Source: Burkholderiales bacterium RIFCSPHIGHO2_12_FULL_61_11 | GTDB lineage: Bacteria; Pseudomonadota; Gammaproteobacteria; Burkholderiales; Burkholderiaceae_C | DNA length: 8,613 nt | Assembly: GCA_001770785.1 (NCBI GenBank) | Contig: MERZ01000038.1 | Span: forward strand, 1 to 8,613 | Direction: 5' to 3' | In this document: positions 1 to 7,349 of the stretch, in pieces | Numbering within the stretch: the stretch's first letter is position 1 | Layout: each line of letters opens with the position of its first letter | The notes under the pieces: model-generated | Seen by the model: only the letters and a program-made list of their open reading frames with translations | Databases searched by the model: none | Told to the model about the DNA's origin: nothing | Program-made: the position numbers and the translations under genes

Positions 1-329
1 CATGCCTGCGCTCCCATCAGTTTGCCCCGCACCATCCACAGGTTGGATAGCGCAAACAGCGTGAAGAGCTGCGCCGTGTTTTTCTTCAGGCCGCGATAGC
101 GAACCTTCACAAATCCAAATTGGCGCTTGAGCACCCGAAACGGATGCTCCACTTTGGCCCGTATGCCGGCTTTGGCCTTCTCGATCTTGTCTCTCAGCGC
201 ATCCAGCGGATCGTTCTTGTCCAGCGCTTTGCGCTTGCCCGGGCGCATGGCCACATGCCAGGTGACCCCCGCCCTGGCATCAGGGCGTTTTTCAATTCCC
301 TGGTAACCCGCATCACCAAAGGCAACTGT
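1..329 (-). pseudogene. IS5-family transposase, C-terminal part (truncated, runs off window)
   Basis: Reading the minus strand in the frame ending ...GCA at position 3 gives about 109 uninterrupted residues. They begin TVAFGDAGYQGIEKR, continue through VEHPFRVLKRQFGF and KVRYRGLKKN, and include FALSNLWMVRGKL. The GDAGYQG block is typical of the region of the second catalytic Asp in IS5-family DDE transposases. R-x3-E-x6-K (in IRAKVEHPFRVLK) is the signature around the catalytic Glu. The N-terminal half with the first Asp is missing: the frame meets a TAA at 330-332, at the boundary with the integrase remnant. No terminal inverted repeat is visible at that boundary, so this is not a clean IS end. 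The 3' end lies outside the window. The fragment has no start codon and is almost certainly not expressed as a working transposase. Family assignment is confident; the exact IS is not identifiable here. Confidence 0.85.
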
Positions 330-897
330 TTACATCCCGCTTCGCCCGTGCCGTGGCCACCGCATGACGCCAGACTTGCCCCGCCGTGGTTAGCACCCTG
401 TGCGCCACATCCAGCGCCCCGCGTTCCTCCACGCGCCGGATCACAGCCAGTAGCTCTATCGCCTCAATGTCCCCGATTCGCCGGGTCGCGAAAAATGGGA
501 ACAGGTCCTTTTCAAGGTTGCGCTTTTCCCGGATGGCGTAGTGACTGCTCCAACTGTCGAATTTGAGTTCGTACCATTCCAGAGCCGTCGCTTTGAAAGC
601 GTCGCCGGCCGGGGTAATGGCTTTCAGCTTTTCCACCTTGCGCACCGTCACCGGGTCGCGACCTTCGGACTTGTGCAACTTTGCAGCGTCACGCGCTTTA
701 CGCGCCGCCGTCAGGGTCACGGCTGGATAGCTGCCGAGCGCTAATTGCTTTTCAGCCCCGGCAATGCGGTATTTCAGAAACCAGCGTTTTGATCCTGCCG
801 GGCTGACTTGCAGATACATCCCGCCCGAATCGGTAAACCGTGCTTGCTTCTTGTCCGGCGGGCAAACCGCATTTCTGCATTGGGCATCAGTCAGCAT
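313..897 (-). pseudogene. P4-type tyrosine integrase, N-terminal part only (catalytic domain lost)
   Basis: The product resembles genomic-island integrases. An N-terminal arm-DNA-binding domain (DUF4102 type; FTDSGGMYLQVSPAGSKRW, then YRIAGAEKQLALGSYPAVTL) covers roughly residues 1-85. A core-binding domain follows, at about residues 95-190, ending in HRVLTTAGQVWRHAVATARA. The C-terminal catalytic domain with the R...H-x-x-R...Y residues is absent, because the frame runs into transposase sequence and stops at 313-315 after only about 194 residues; family members are about 400. I prefer the ATG at 895-897 (MLTDAQCRNA), with GGAG about 11 nt upstream, over a TTG at 942 that would add 15 residues with no family resemblance. 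It is oriented away from tRNA-Pro and lies 240 bp from its 3' end, the usual position of an island integrase next to its attachment site. It cannot recombine DNA as it stands. Confidence 0.88.
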
Positions 898-971
898 GGG
901 GGTGCAACTCCGTTTATTGGTGGGGGTATGAGAAACCAGCAAGGAGGGCTTTCATTGGGGAATGGGGGTAC
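897..971 (+). repeat. Three direct TGGGGGT(A/G) repeats upstream of the integrase remnant
   Basis: TGGGGGTGCAA starts at 897, TGGGGGTATGA at 921 and TGGGGGTACAA at 963; the first overlaps the integrase start codon. Clusters of G-rich GGGGGTAC-like repeats are, in my recollection, common just upstream of P4-type integrase genes, so these may be arm-type integrase or excisionase binding sites. The repeats are seen directly; the binding role is inference. Confidence 0.55.
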
Positions 972-1022
972 AAACCCCGAAAATCCCTGAAAAACGCTAC
1001 TTGCAGCCCCGTTTGTACCCCC
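964..1022. repeat. 12-bp perfect inverted repeat between integrase remnant and tRNA-Pro
   Basis: GGGGGTACAAAC at 964-975 is repeated in inverted form as GTTTGTACCCCC at 1011-1022, with 35 bp between. A further TTTGTAC lies at 1050-1056. The left arm is also the third of the GGGGGTA direct repeats. The spacing is too long for a simple terminator and there is no T-tract. The layout fits paired protein-binding sites of an integration/excision system. This is the only clear content of the non-coding stretch from 898 to 1090. Confidence 0.6.
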
Positions 1023-1090
1023 GGTCAGCCGTGGCTGTCAATATCAGGCTTTGTACGACATTGCAGCGTAAGACATTGATTTTACCAATG

Positions 1091-1126
1091 AAAAAGACCC
1101 CTAAGAATTTCTCCTTAGAGGTCTTT
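1091..1126 (-). terminator. Intrinsic terminator downstream of tRNA-Pro
   Basis: On the minus strand a 13-bp stem with one mismatch (plus-strand arms 1093-1105 and 1114-1126) encloses an 8-nt loop and is followed by a run of five T (A at 1091-1095). It begins 12 nt after the CCA end of the tRNA, so it should end the tRNA transcript and, with it, read-through from merR. Confidence 0.85.
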
Positions 1127-1137
1127 GTCTTACCTAA

Positions 1138-1165
1138 TGGTCGGTGTGAAAGGATTCGAACCTTC
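1138..1165 (-). other. Probable genomic-island attachment site (3' half of tRNA-Pro)
   Basis: P4-type integrases usually recombine at the T arm and 3' end of a tRNA gene and restore it. An integrase remnant begins 240 bp past this tRNA end and points away from it, so the attachment core is expected here. The second copy at the far island end would lie left of position 1 and is not in the window, so the exact core cannot be set. Boundaries are approximate and inferred. Confidence 0.4.
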
Positions 1166-1214
1166 GACCCCTTGCACCCCATGCAAGTGCGCTACCAGGC
1201 TGCGCCACACACCG
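1138..1214 (-). tRNA. tRNA-Pro, anticodon GGG
   Basis: The minus strand folds into a complete 77-nt cloverleaf. The acceptor stem is CGGTGTG/CACACCG, the D arm is GCGC...GCGC, and the anticodon stem CTTGC/GCAAG holds the loop ATGGGGT, with anticodon GGG at positions 34-36. The T arm is GAAGG TTCGAAT CCTTT with one G-T pair, followed by discriminator A and an encoded CCA at 1138-1140. The GGG anticodon reads CCC and CCU. It lies 36 bp after merR on the same strand, has a perfect TATAAT just upstream, and is followed by a strong terminator. The adjoining integrase remnant suggests that its 3' half served as an island attachment site. Confidence 0.97.
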
Positions 1215-1225
1215 ACAAGCGGCAA

Positions 1226-1231
1226 ATTATA
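1226..1231 (-). promoter_or_regulatory. -10 element of the tRNA-Pro promoter
   Basis: The minus strand carries a perfect TATAAT ending 11 nt before the tRNA 5' end, followed by the GC-rich stretch TTGCCGC. This predicts a start about 5 nt upstream of the mature tRNA. A GC-rich discriminator is typical of stringently controlled stable-RNA promoters. No good -35 box is seen at 16-18 bp; that region overlaps the merR stop codon. Confidence 0.6.
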
Positions 1232-1250
1232 ACCCGGAGCGGAGCGCTTC

Positions 1251-1733
1251 TCAGTAATTCTGGCTGAGCAGATCGCGGATCTCAAACAGCTCGCGGCGCA
1301 CCAGTTGCAGCCGTTGGTGAACAGCACTTGCGTCGGGCAAATGAGCGGCCGCGGGTTCACTATCTTCGAAGCCCCCGGACTCCTCAAAATCATCAAGCAC
1401 CGAATCACCGGCTTCCAGCAAGTCGTCCATACCGTCCAGCATGACTTCGCCATTGCGTCGCTTGTCACGTTCGCTCTGTACGATTTCCTGCAACTTGTTG
1501 CGCGCGCCGCTGATGGTGAAACCCTGGTCATACAGCAGATCACGGATTTTGCGAATCATCAGGACCTCGTGGTGCTGGTAATAGCGGCGATTACCACGCC
1601 TTTTCATTGGGTGCAGTTGCGTGAACTCTTGCTCCCAATAACGGAGCACGTGAGGTTTGACGCCACATAAATCACTCACCTCACCAATGGTGAAGTAGCG
1701 TTTTGCGGGAATGGGGGGAAGAGTTTTCTCCAA
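1251..1733 (-). CDS. MerR-family transcriptional regulator
   Basis: This 160-residue protein has an N-terminal MerR winged helix-turn-helix. RYFTIGEVSDLCGVKPHVLR (about residues 12-31) is the recognition helix region, followed by the wing MKRRGNRRYYQ and HHEVLMIRKIRDLLYDQGFT (about 43-73). A short acidic middle (DGMDDLLEAGDSVLDDFEES) and a C-terminal helix ending RRELFEIRDLLSQ probably form the dimer coiled coil. No C-terminal metal-binding cysteines are present (the only Cys is in the HTH), so a metal sensor of the MerR/CueR type is unlikely; the effector is unknown. A MerR-like gene following ihfA is a recurrent arrangement in this bacterial group. The 5' end is uncertain: the frame opens at a TTG (1731-1733) with no clear Shine-Dalgarno sequence, yet the residues just after it (LPPIPAKRYFTIGEV) look native. 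It is separated from ihfA by 136 AT-rich bp and could be co-transcribed or have its own promoter there. Confidence 0.9.
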   Translation of the reverse strand: MEKTLPPIPAKRYFTIGEVSDLCGVKPHVLRYWEQEFTQLHPMKRRGNRRYYQHHEVLMIRKIRDLLYDQGFTISGARNKLQEIVQSERDKRRNGEVMLDGMDDLLEAGDSVLDDFEESGGFEDSEPAAAHLPDASAVHQRLQLVRRELFEIRDLLSQNY

Positions 1734-1816
1734 CTAAATCAATGCGCTATGAGGAAAAGTTTCAAATTTACTATAAGTCTAAAGTTTACGCAAAGGGTAG
1801 CAATTATTTTTTAAAT

Positions 1817-1837
1817 TTGTGTTGCGCTGTCACACAA
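1817..1837 (-). terminator. Weak hairpin downstream of ihfA, possible attenuating terminator
   Basis: TTGTGT (1817-1822) and ACACAA (1832-1837) form a 6-bp stem with a 9-nt loop in the gap between ihfA and merR. The minus-strand sequence after it is AT-rich (ATTTAAAAAAT) but has no proper U run. It may reduce transcription into merR; the evidence is thin. The rest of the 1734-1869 gap is AT-rich, with no convincing promoter pair. Confidence 0.25.
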
Positions 1838-1869
1838 TTGACCTTTGGTTACAAACTCCAGCCCGCTTT

Positions 1870-2196
1870 TCATTCGGCAGAACCGTCGCCTTGTATCTGG
1901 TCTTTGAGCTTGTGGCTGGCGTGAAAAGTCACCACCCGGCGGGCCTGGATCGGAATGGCTTCGCCGGTTCGGGGATTGCGGCCGGGACGTGGCGCCTTGG
2001 TGCGGATCTGGAAATTACCAAAACCAGAAATCCTTACATCTCTGCCGTCCACCAGTCGATCTGAAATAAGGTCAAAAAACGCATCAATCATGTCTTTCGA
2101 TTCGCGTTTATTGAGTCCAATTTGCTCAAACAGCAACTCGGCCAGATGCGCTTTGGTGAGCGCTGGGGTTTCCAGGCTTTCAACAGAAAATTCCAT
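1870..2196 (-). CDS. ihfA: Integration host factor subunit alpha
   Basis: IHF alpha pairs with IHF beta to bind the DNA minor groove at specific sites and bend it sharply, acting in nucleoid structure, transcription, replication and site-specific recombination. The 108-residue product shows the whole HU/IHF fold: N-terminal helices (LTKAHLAELLFEQIGLNKRE, SKDMIDAFFDLI), then RISGFGNFQIRTK, the GRNPRTGE tip of the DNA-intercalating arm, and the RRVVTFHASHKLK C-terminal part. I chose the ATG at 2194-2196 because AGGAGG stands 10 nt upstream and the resulting length fits the family. The open frame extends to a GTG at 2241 and an ATG that overlaps the pheT stop (TGATG at 2236-2240), which would add 14-15 residues ahead of the conserved part. 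pheST-ihfA is a classical operon, also seen in E. coli, where ihfA is autoregulated. I see no convincing IHF site in the window. Confidence 0.97.
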   Translation of the reverse strand: MEFSVESLETPALTKAHLAELLFEQIGLNKRESKDMIDAFFDLISDRLVDGRDVRISGFGNFQIRTKAPRPGRNPRTGEAIPIQARRVVTFHASHKLKDQIQGDGSAE

Positions 2197-2206
2197 GGGG
2201 GGCGAT

Positions 2207-2212
2207 CCTCCT
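2207..2212 (-). promoter_or_regulatory. Shine-Dalgarno sequence deciding the ihfA start
   Basis: A full AGGAGG on the minus strand lies 10 nt before the ATG at 2194-2196 and inside the longer open frame. It supports the shorter IHF alpha over starts that overlap the pheT stop. Confidence 0.75.
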
Positions 2213-2237
2213 GGCGGCAATTGTTGTTTTAGGGACA

Positions 2238-4664
2238 TCACGCACGCAGACGCGCCTGCAATTGACTTTGCAGATTGCCAAGTATCGCCTGCACAGCTGC
2301 CTCAATGTCTTCGTCGGTCAGTGTAGCGGCTTCGCTGGCAAGCACCAAGCGCACGGCGAGGCTCTTCTCGCCCAGTTGGATGCCCGCGCTGGCTTGCTGC
2401 GGCCGGTAAACGTCGAACAGCGTTGCGTGCTTGAGCAGGCCCTGCGTATTGGCACCGTGAATCGCGGCCAGGAGGGCAGCATGCGTCACGCTCTCGGGCA
2501 CGATCACCGCGATATCACGCTCTATGGGCTGAAACTTGCTGACAGCTTGGAACTTCGGGACCTGGCGCTGCAGCACAGCGTCGAGGTCCAGCTCAAACAG
2601 CAGGGGTGCCTGGGCCAAGTCGTAGCCTTGCCGCCATTGCGGATGCAATTCTCCAACGAAGCCAATTTGCTTACCCGCAACCGACACACTGGCAGTTCGG
2701 CCAGGATGCATGGCGGGGGGCCCTGCCGGGGTAAAGACCGCCTGCAGCGGGGCCAGCAACGCTTCGACGTCGCCCTTGATGTCAAAGAAGTCCACCCCCT
2801 TGTCGGGCTGGCTCCAGTTGAGCGCGGCGCGCGGACCATAGGCCAGACCAGCCACACGCATGGGCTGATTGAAACCCGCCACCGTGGTGTCAGTATTGCG
2901 GCTTTGCGCATCACGCAGAAACACTCGGCCCAGCTCGAACACATTGACACGGGGGGCCTTGCGGTCCAGGTTGAACTTGAGCGCTTGCAGCAGGGAGCCG
3001 AGCAGCGAGGAACGCATCACGCTCATCTGGCTCGCAATGGGGTTCAGCAGCTTGATGGGCGCAGGGTTGCCGGCTAGCTCGGTCTCCCAGCGCTCTTCCA
3101 CAAAGCTGAAATTGATGGTCTCCTGGTAACCCAATGAGGCCATCGCCCGGCGCACGGCAAACGGGCTGCGCTCGGCCTCCGTGCGGATTCTCGCCGTGAT
3201 GGGCGCCAGTGGCGGTGTTTCGGGCAACTGGTTGTAGCCGACCATGCGCACCACTTCTTCAATGAGGTCTTCTTCGATCTGCAGGTCAAAGCGGTAGCTG
3301 GGCGGCGTCACGGTCAGCACGCCCTCGCCTTCACTCACCTGCAACCCCAGTCGTTTGAGCGCGTGAAGGCACTGCGCCTGCGTGAGCGGCATGCCGATCA
3401 CCTTGGCCGCACGCGCCACGCGGAGAGTGACGGGAGTCGCCTTCGGCAGGTTAACCTGCATATCGTCGATGGGGCCGCACACTGTCTTGGGTGTGCCACA
3501 GATATCTATGATGAGCTGGCTGATGCGCTCAATGTGCTCCACGGTTTGGCTGGGGTCCACCCCTCGCTCAAAACGATGCCCGGCATCAGTTGAAAAGTTG
3601 TAGCGGCGTGAACGGCCAGCGATGGCCTTGGGCCACCAGAAAGCGGCTTCAAGGTAAATGTTTTTTGTGTCATCTGAAACCGCCGTGGCGTCGCCACCCA
3701 TGATGCCTGCGAGCGATTCGACCTGCTGCTCGTCAGCAATCACGCCCACCTTTTCGTCAACCGCTACGGTGTTGCCGTTAAGCAGCTTGAGCTGCTCGCC
3801 GGACTTGCCCCATCGAACATCGAGGCCGCCTCGGATTTTGTCAAGATCAAAGATATGCGAGGGACGGCCCAGCTCGAACATGACATAGTTGGAAATGTCC
3901 ACCAGCGCCGTCACGCTGCGCTGGCCGCACCGCGTCAGACGGTCCACCATCCAGGGTGGCGTAGCGGCCCGGGTATTGACGTTGCGTACCACGCGACCCG
4001 AAAAGCGGCCACACAGATCGGGCGCGCTGATCTTGACGGGCAGCCTGCCCGCATCGCCCACAGACACAGCCGCAAACGCTGGCGTCTTTAAAGGCGCACC
4101 CGTCAGCGCCGCGACTTCGCGGGCGACGCCATAGACGCTGAGGCAATGCGCCAGATTGGTCGTGAGCTTGAGGGTAAACAGCGTATCGTCCAGCTGCAGA
4201 TGCTCGCGAATGTCCTGGCCCAGCGGCGCATCAGCAGCCAGTTCGAGCAAACCGCCATGGTCTTCGGAGAGCTTGAGCTCACGTGCGGAGCACAGCATGC
4301 CCTGGCTTTCCACGCCACGCAGCTGGCCCACCTTGATCAGGAAGGGCTTGCCGTCTTCTCCGGGAGGCAACTCTGCGCCCACCAGAGCGCAGGGCACCTT
4401 GATGCCCACACGGGCGTTGGGCGCACCGCAAACGATATTGAGCAGACTGCCCTGCCCCACATCGACCCGGCATACGCGCAGGCGATCGGCATTGGGATGC
4501 TGAACTGCTTCCTTGATTTCGCCAACGACAATTTTCGCAAAAGGCGGAGCCACGGGTTTGAGTTCTTCAACTTCAAGCCCGGCCATGGTCAGCGTTTCAG
4601 CGAGTTGTTGGGTGGTCAGTGGCGGGTTGCAGAATTCGCGCAACCAGGATTCTGGAAATTGCAT
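2238..4664 (-). CDS. pheT: Phenylalanyl-tRNA synthetase beta subunit
   Basis: This is the large subunit of the alpha2-beta2 cytosolic enzyme that charges tRNA-Phe. Its 808 residues compare with about 795 in E. coli. The order is: N-terminal MQFPESWLREF; an EMAP/OB-type tRNA-binding domain (about 39-150, with HPNADRLRVCRVDVG, IVCGAPNAR and GVESQGMLCSARELKL); the B3/B4 editing region (about 215-385, with ALVDISNYVMFELGRPSHIFD, AGIMGG and STDAGHRFERGVDP); the B5 domain (about 400-475); a degenerate class II core (about 490-690, with EEVVRMVGYNQLPE); and a C-terminal FDX-ACB anticodon-binding domain (about 712-806, with KFQPIERDIAVIVPE and LFDVYR). The segment LKLTTNLAHCLSVYG stands where many homologues have TPNR-x-DCLS, so it varies from that consensus. 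It starts 21 bp after pheS with a weak AAGG 7 nt before the ATG, which suggests translational coupling, and its TGA overlaps a possible ihfA ATG by one base. Confidence 0.98.
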   Translation of the reverse strand: MQFPESWLREFCNPPLTTQQLAETLTMAGLEVEELKPVAPPFAKIVVGEIKEAVQHPNADRLRVCRVDVGQGSLLNIVCGAPNARVGIKVPCALVGAELPPGEDGKPFLIKVGQLRGVESQGMLCSARELKLSEDHGGLLELAADAPLGQDIREHLQLDDTLFTLKLTTNLAHCLSVYGVAREVAALTGAPLKTPAFAAVSVGDAGRLPVKISAPDLCGRFSGRVVRNVNTRAATPPWMVDRLTRCGQRSVTALVDISNYVMFELGRPSHIFDLDKIRGGLDVRWGKSGEQLKLLNGNTVAVDEKVGVIADEQQVESLAGIMGGDATAVSDDTKNIYLEAAFWWPKAIAGRSRRYNFSTDAGHRFERGVDPSQTVEHIERISQLIIDICGTPKTVCGPIDDMQVNLPKATPVTLRVARAAKVIGMPLTQAQCLHALKRLGLQVSEGEGVLTVTPPSYRFDLQIEEDLIEEVVRMVGYNQLPETPPLAPITARIRTEAERSPFAVRRAMASLGYQETINFSFVEERWETELAGNPAPIKLLNPIASQMSVMRSSLLGSLLQALKFNLDRKAPRVNVFELGRVFLRDAQSRNTDTTVAGFNQPMRVAGLAYGPRAALNWSQPDKGVDFFDIKGDVEALLAPLQAVFTPAGPPAMHPGRTASVSVAGKQIGFVGELHPQWRQGYDLAQAPLLFELDLDAVLQRQVPKFQAVSKFQPIERDIAVIVPESVTHAALLAAIHGANTQGLLKHATLFDVYRPQQASAGIQLGEKSLAVRLVLASEAATLTDEDIEAAVQAILGNLQSQLQARLRA

Positions 4665-4685
4665 GGTGTTGCCTTGTTCTTTTTG

Positions 4686-5841
<1,156 letters not shown>

Positions 5842-5855
5842 TAAAAACCGGCCAC

Positions 5856-5892
5856 AAAAAAGGGCCGGAGCCTTTTCAAGCTCCAGCCCTTT
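5856..5892 (-). terminator. Intrinsic terminator between rplT and pheS
   Basis: A 13-bp stem with one mismatch (plus-strand arms 5859-5871 and 5880-5892), with GC-rich centre and 8-nt loop, is followed on the minus strand by six T (A at 5856-5861). It should end the thrS-infC-rpmI-rplT transcript. In E. coli the pheST operon is controlled by an attenuator in its leader, so a role in attenuation before pheS is an alternative. The stem also has a T-rich flank on the plus side, but no plus-strand gene needs it. Confidence 0.88.
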
Positions 5893-5903
5893 ATTTTCAT
5901 GCA

Positions 5904-5926
5904 AAAGCAGCTATTAATCTAATAGC
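5904..5926 (-). repeat. Dispersed palindromic repeat, copy 1 (GCTAT-N7-ATAGCTGCTT)
   Basis: The minus strand reads GCTATTAGATTAATAGC followed by TGCTTT. The plus-strand arms GCTATTA (5910-5916) and TAATAGC (5920-5926) are perfectly complementary with a 3-nt loop. The same 23-nt pattern, identical at 17 positions, recurs on the plus strand at 7366-7388. It lies in the gap just after the rplT stop, before the terminator. Confidence 0.6.
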
Positions 5927-5940
5927 ATCTGCTCTGAAAA

Positions 5941-6300
5941 TCAGGCAGCCAGCTTGGCTTTCACCTGGTCAACGATAGCGCCAAAAGCAGCGCTATCATG
6001 AATGGCCATATCGGACAAAACCTTGCGGTCAATTTCGATACCGGCTTTTTTCAGGCCATTGGCAAACTGACTGTAGGTCATGCCAAATGAACGGCTTGCA
6101 GCATTGATACGGGCGATCCACAACTGGCGGAACACACGTTTCTTGGTCCGACGGTCACGGTAGGCATATTGCCCAGCCTTCATCACCGCTTCTTTGGCGA
6201 TGCGGAAGACGTTACCGCGGCGACCGCGGAAACCTTTTGCAAGGGCTATGATTTTTTTGTGGCGGGCGCGAGCCGTTACACCACGTTTGACGCGAGGCAT
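5941..6300 (-). CDS. rplT: 50S ribosomal protein L20
   Basis: L20 binds 23S rRNA early in assembly of the large subunit and, in E. coli and Bacillus, represses its own operon through the leader mRNA. The 119-residue, very basic product has the usual length. It contains the extended N-terminal tail ([20 protein letters not shown], then [18 protein letters not shown]), the [20 protein letters not shown] block and the globular C-terminal part with [20 protein letters not shown] and [15 protein letters not shown] lies 7 nt before the ATG. It follows rpmI by 25 bp, so the two are surely co-transcribed and probably coupled. Confidence 0.98.
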   Translation of the reverse strand: MPRVKRGVTARARHKKIIALAKGFRGRRGNVFRIAKEAVMKAGQYAYRDRRTKKRVFRQLWIARINAASRSFGMTYSQFANGLKKAGIEIDRKVLSDMAIHDSAAFGAIVDQVKAKLAA

Positions 6301-6325
6301 GTAGTTACTCCTTGTTCGTCGTTAG

Positions 6326-6529
6326 TTAAAGGCCTCGGCCAGGCAGCATCTGTGCCATGCGACCCATTTCGGTCTCACGAACAGATACGGTACCGCGCAG
6401 ATGGCGTTTGATTTTGGTGGTCTTCTTGGTCAGGATGTGACGTTTGAAGGCATGGCCGCGCTTGACGGTGCCACCGGGACGAACGCGGAAACGCTTTTTA
6501 GCGCCGCTCTTGGTCTTCATTTTGGGCAT
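6326..6529 (-). CDS. rpmI: 50S ribosomal protein L35
   Basis: L35 is a small, basic, late-assembling protein of the large ribosomal subunit. The 67 residues match the family throughout: [33 protein letters not shown] and [16 protein letters not shown] stands 7 nt before the ATG. It sits between infC (212 bp upstream) and rplT, the standard bacterial order. In E. coli, L20 represses translation of rpmI and, through coupling, of rplT; the structured 5' leader here could play that part. Confidence 0.97.
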   Translation of the reverse strand: MPKMKTKSGAKKRFRVRPGGTVKRGHAFKRHILTKKTTKIKRHLRGTVSVRETEMGRMAQMLPGRGL

Positions 6530-6741
6530 TTCAATGCTCCTTTTTCATTTGTGCTCGTGAGGCGCTGCGAACCTTCCGCAAACTTGACAGCCCCGAGCCA
6601 CTTGTTAGTGGCAAGATTTAACCCTTGCCACTTTCGGGAAGTCAGCATGTTGCCAACCTCCACAGGCATGCCACTCGGCATGCCCAATGGCCTGCTGGTC
6701 AACAAACCAGCAAACCTTTTTCGAAAAAATAATCCCAGCGC
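6530..6741 (-). promoter_or_regulatory. Structured infC-rpmI leader, candidate L20 autoregulatory region
   Basis: This 212-bp gap is unusually long for this operon and rich in perfect inverted repeats (plus coordinates): TTTTTCGAAAAA at 6717-6728; a 7-bp stem 6693-6699/6706-6712 with a 6-nt loop; GGCATGCC at 6665-6672 and 6677-6684, four bases apart; and a 9-bp stem AGTGGCAAG/CTTGCCACT at 6607-6615/6624-6632. The last can be replaced by a 6-bp stem, 6597-6602 with 6607-6612, so the two hairpins exclude each other. L20 operators in E. coli and Bacillus are structured leaders of this operon. That this leader binds L20 is inference. No good promoter is seen. Confidence 0.5.
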
Positions 6742-7341
6742 TCAAGCAGCGGCGGAGGGTGCCGGTGCAGATTCCGCCGCAGGCTTGCTCGCCACTTTCT
6801 TGCGGCCCGGCGCGATCATCATGACCATCTGCCTGCCTTCAAGCTTGGGAAACTGCTCAACCAGTATCAAATCAGCCAACTCGTCGCGAATACGCGCCAG
6901 CAGGGCCAGACCCAGTTCCTGGTGCGTGATTTCGCGGCCGCGAAAGCGCAAGGTAATCTTGCATTTGTCGCCATCATCCAAAAAGCGCTTGATATTGCGC
7001 ATTTTGATGTTGTAGTCACCCTCGTCAGTACCAGGCCGGAACTTGATTTCCTTGACCTCGATCACTTTTTGCTTGGACTTCGCTTCCGCCGCCTTCTTCT
7101 GCTCGGCATACTTGAACTTGCCATAGTCCATGAGCCGACACACAGGCGGCACGGCCGTAGGGGAGATTTCAACGAGGTCCACGTCCGCTTCACCAGCCAA
7201 GCGCAACGCCTCCATGATGCTGACAACGCCTAAAGGCTCGTTGTCCGGCCCTGACAGTCGAACTTCAGGGGCCATGATTTCACGGTTCAAGCGGTGCTTG
7301 CGTTCTTCGCGGTGACGACGGTCACGAAATTCTGTAGCGAT
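6742..7341 (-). CDS. infC: Translation initiation factor IF-3, probable ATC start
   Basis: IF-3 binds the 30S subunit, prevents premature 50S joining and rejects non-standard start codons and non-initiator tRNAs. The N domain includes [19 protein letters not shown] and [14 protein letters not shown]. The lysine-rich linker follows, then the C domain with [36 protein letters not shown] and [15 protein letters not shown]. The Ala/Pro-rich tail (SAPAPSAAA) is longer than in E. coli. A TTG at 7288-7290 has no ribosome site. Reading further up the frame gives [16 protein letters not shown], which matches my memory of related IF-3 N-termini, and reaches ATC at 7339-7341 with AGAAGGA 8 nt before it. 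This start gives 199 residues. E. coli infC begins with AUU and is repressed by IF-3 through that codon, so an ATC start fits the same control. It follows thrS by 111 bp, the usual order. Confidence 0.95.
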   Translation of the reverse strand: MATEFRDRRHREERKHRLNREIMAPEVRLSGPDNEPLGVVSIMEALRLAGEADVDLVEISPTAVPPVCRLMDYGKFKYAEQKKAAEAKSKQKVIEVKEIKFRPGTDEGDYNIKMRNIKRFLDDGDKCKITLRFRGREITHQELGLALLARIRDELADLILVEQFPKLEGRQMVMMIAPGRKKVASKPAAESAPAPSAAA

Positions 7342-7349
7342 GGTGCGGA

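Noticed and set aside
120..566. 148-codon plus-strand frame across the integrase/transposase region
   Set aside because: It lies opposite two recognisable minus-strand gene fragments and crosses their junction; it is a by-product of the fusion.
1057..1078. GACATTG repeated 15 bp apart near the tRNA 3' flank
   Set aside because: Too short to separate from chance; not counted among the likely integrase sites.
1130..1543. 137-codon minus-strand frame overlapping merR and tRNA-Pro
   Set aside because: It is out of frame with the clearly conserved MerR protein and runs through the tRNA gene.
2262..3077. 271-codon open frame on the plus strand opposite pheT
   Set aside because: Antisense shadow of the pheT frame; composition is low-complexity-like and no ribosome site or domain is visible.
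6517..6705. 62-codon minus-strand frame covering the rpmI leader and overlapping the rpmI start
   Set aside because: It starts with TTG, has no ribosome site or family resemblance, and lies across the hairpins; the RNA structure explains the sequence better. A leader peptide cannot be excluded.
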